Assembly: GCA_030847615.1 (NCBI GenBank)
Contig: JAUMIR010000001.1
Span: 182,733,001-182,797,000, forward strand
Source of the DNA: Gambelia wislizenii
Taxonomy: Eukaryota; Chordata; Lepidosauria; Squamata; Crotaphytidae
Reading direction: 5' to 3'
Length of the DNA stretch: 64,000 bases
A program made the translations under genes and the position numbers. This document shows positions 61,800 to 64,000 of this stretch, in pieces; the stretch's first letter is position 1, and every line of letters begins with the position of its first letter. The notes under the pieces are model-generated. The model was not told the DNA's origin, made no database searches, and saw nothing but the letters and a program-made list of their open reading frames with translations.

Positions 61800-62935
61800 C
61801 CATCATGGCTGATCTTAATCTGCCTGGGAACAAGGATTTCACCAATTTTTAACAGTTTGGAGTGGATTACAGCCTCCAGATTGCAATAACTGCATATACT
61901 CTGATGCTAGGACCCAAGCACCTAGCAGATCAACCAATTTTGGACTTTTGCCTGCTGGTAAAAGAGCTGAAATAACCTCAGACGCTTTGGGCCTAGTGGA
62001 TCCTGCAACAATGGCTCCTGGCATTAATAAAGGGCACAGGAGAAACAGAGGAGCTCAGCCTCAACCTCAAGTTCAAACTCTTTTAACAGAGTCTTATCTT
62101 GCTGATTTATTAGAAAAACAACGAACTAACACTGTGAAGGATTTGCATGCTGAGTGGACAACAGCACTCAACCCTATTAAGGAAAAGCTCAGCATTCTGA
62201 CAGATGCCATTAAAGACATAGAAGCTACTGGTTCGAGGGCACAAGACCAGGGCATAGCACATGAGGCTCGCCTGCTTCACCTTAAAAAATCCAACAGTTT
62301 TCTCTTAGATAAGGTAGAAGATTTAGAAAACAGAAACAGACGTAGAACATGTGCCTTCGCGGTTTTCCAGAACAGGCAGAACGAGACAACTTGGCGATGC
62401 TTATAATTACTTGGCTAAAACAAACTTGCCCTGATCTCACCATTGAAACAGAAGGCATTGAGAGGGTACATAGGACGTCATCTTTCCCACTAAGGAAAAT
62501 AGCCCCTCCAAGAGACATCATTCTCCGCTTTGCTTGTTACACGAAGAAAGCCCTGTTCTTTCACAAACTGACACAACTCGCCAGCTGACCTACCAAGATA
62601 CAAAGATCACCGTATTTCAAGATATCTCACAGGACACCCTGAGGCGACGTAGGGAACTCAGCCCTCTTACCTCCCTCCTCCGACAAGCCAGAATAAAATA
62701 CCGATGGGGATTCCCCTTCAAGATAATGGTGAGCCACAACAATCACACCCTGACAGCCACCTCAAAAATACAACTCCTACAAGTCTGCAAGGCTCTGAAC
62801 ATCCGAGTCCCACAAGAGATCAAATGCACAATCCAAGACAAAAACACACCTGAAACCTCTGATGAATCCAGCCACGCACTCCTCAGCAGATGTCCGCATC
62901 GAGGTCCAGTCTCCAACGAACATGAACGTTAAAGA
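61800..62935 (+). mobile_element. L1 LINE ORF1, frameshifted
   Basis: Three frames give the order of an L1 ORF1 protein. The N-terminal part is basic and coiled-coil-like (LLEKQRTNTVKDLHAEWTTA ... KVEDLENRNRRR). After a break near 62350 comes the RRM-like CLRGFPEQAERDNLAMLIIT, IETEGIERVHR. A second break near 62580 leads to the C-terminal TVFQDISQDTLRRRRELSPL and RIKYRWGFPFKIMV. At least two frameshifts make it dead. The 5' start is uncertain. Confidence 0.85.
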
Positions 62936-64000
62936 ACTGCTTCTAACTTTTTCAAACAAGGTCATATAGGGCTGGAGTGGTGTCGGAACATGATTTCCCA
63001 TTTGTTTTGCTGCACACCCCACCTGTCTGGCTCACTCTGTCCCCACTCCTGCTCGTTGTCCACCTCTACTGCCATCTTGTCTCCCCTGCCTTCCTACCCC
63101 CTCTTATTGCTGCTACTCTCAGCCTCACTGTCATTTTCTCCCCCTTGCCCTGCGCTGCCTTTTCTTTTCTCCTGCCTATTGCCTCTCTGGAGCTTTGTCT
63201 CCTGAACTCTTACCGGGGAACTGCAGGTTGTGGAGGGGGGAGGCCCTGTACCCCTGCTTGGTGAACTTGCTGGAACATCACCCCATGAGTTGCAGAGGGG
63301 TTGGGGGGGCTGGGCAATGGGGCTTCCCCATCGGACCTCCGTCCTCCTACTCCACAGGAATGGGGGGTGAGGACATTGGGATGGTGCTGCCCCCTCTTAC
63401 ATTGTGGCGTCAAGGGGGAGGGATGGGCTGCCCCTGGATGGGACTGTCAGGCAGGCTGAGGGGGCTTGCCTCTTCCCAGGGCTTCTTGCCCATCGCAACT
63501 ATTTAAGTTGCAGGGATGGAGGCCCCGGGGGGAGTGCTGCCCCGGTCCTTGCCCTAGTCTCTCAGGGAGGAGTGGTGGAGTTGCGGGTTATGTGCTGGGG
63601 ACTCTATACCTTCTGTATTATGTCACTACTATCATTATTGCTGCAGGGGGTTGGGGAGATGGGCAGCCTGTGGGTGGGGGGAAGCGGGGTGGGGCGGTGA
63701 GGATCTGCCGTCAGGCCCCCCATCGCCCTCACCATGTGCGATGCGGTGAAGTGGGGGCTTTGGGGAAGTGGGGGCGCCTCCCTCTCGCATTGCTAGGTTG
63801 GTGAGATGAGATGGAGTGCCCCAGTTAGATCTGCCTGGTGAGCCAAGGGAAGAGATGTTGGGGGGGGTTGCCCTCATTTGAAACTCCCTGCCTGTTTGGT
63901 CGACCGAGAGATGGGGGGCCCTCGGGGTTATACCGCCTCGCCTCCCGCCCTGTTCTACCGGGGGGGTGATGGTGATGCCATGACTCCTTCCCTCCTGTGG
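62936..64000. other. G-rich sequence downstream of L1 ORF1, to window edge
   Basis: A pyrimidine-rich block (63020-63190) is followed by a G-rich block with many GGGG tracts. I see no endonuclease or reverse transcriptase motif that would mark ORF2, in any frame. It could be an inter-ORF spacer of this L1 family, or a different insertion. Not assigned. Confidence 0.35.

Overview
This is a stretch of vertebrate nuclear DNA, almost certainly from a squamate reptile and probably an iguanian-type lizard. The genus cannot be fixed by eye. The evidence is the repeat set: Sauria-type tRNA SINEs, a 5S-rRNA-derived SINE, CR1, L2-like, RTE/BovB-like and L1 LINEs, a DIRS-like retroelement piece, a Penelope-like remnant, Tigger/pogo-like and hAT-like DNA elements, and Helitron-like elements. 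There is no prokaryotic gene organisation. Most open reading frames are chance frames or transposon remnants.

The one host gene is on the minus strand. It is the 3' part of a RhoGEF that I identify as ARHGEF10 from recalled family sequence. Eleven coding exons run from 61358 down to 1716. They encode the end of the PH-like region, the helical segment after it, and most of the C-terminal WD40-like beta-propeller. All eleven have AG acceptors and GT donors, and their phases join without a break, giving about 515 codons with no stop. The DH domain and N-terminus lie beyond the right edge. The last coding exon(s) and the 3' UTR lie beyond the left edge. The largest introns are 1839-18628 (about 16.8 kb), 18801-30979 (about 12.2 kb) and 45168-61185 (about 16.0 kb).

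The introns are filled with mobile DNA. From 1 to 18.6 kb there are a twin-primed RTE-like fragment, a long-TIR MITE, Sauria SINEs, L2-like tails, a DIRS-like ORF fused head-on to a LINE fragment, several hAT-type elements, and a nested block at 14855-17067. From 18.8 to 31 kb there are GC-rich and AT-rich Tigger-like MITEs, a perfect 154-bp palindrome inside a repeat, a TIR element, a 5S SINE and a hAT MITE with a perfect 8-bp target duplication. From 31 to 45 kb eight exons are packed between MITEs, a Helitron-like element and microsatellites. From 45 to 61 kb there are a Penelope-like fragment with a decayed hammerhead-ribozyme motif, more TIR elements, and a Helitron-like start followed by a 57-bp-period G-rich minisatellite. 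At the right edge (about 61.8-64.0 kb) lies a frameshifted L1 ORF1 followed by about 1 kb of unusual G-rich, non-coding-looking sequence.

I found no convincing new protein system. The most interesting signals are structural: the ribozyme relic, the large perfect palindrome, the nested transposons, the twin-priming inversion, the two-family ORF chimera, and the minisatellite that stays open in frames on both strands.
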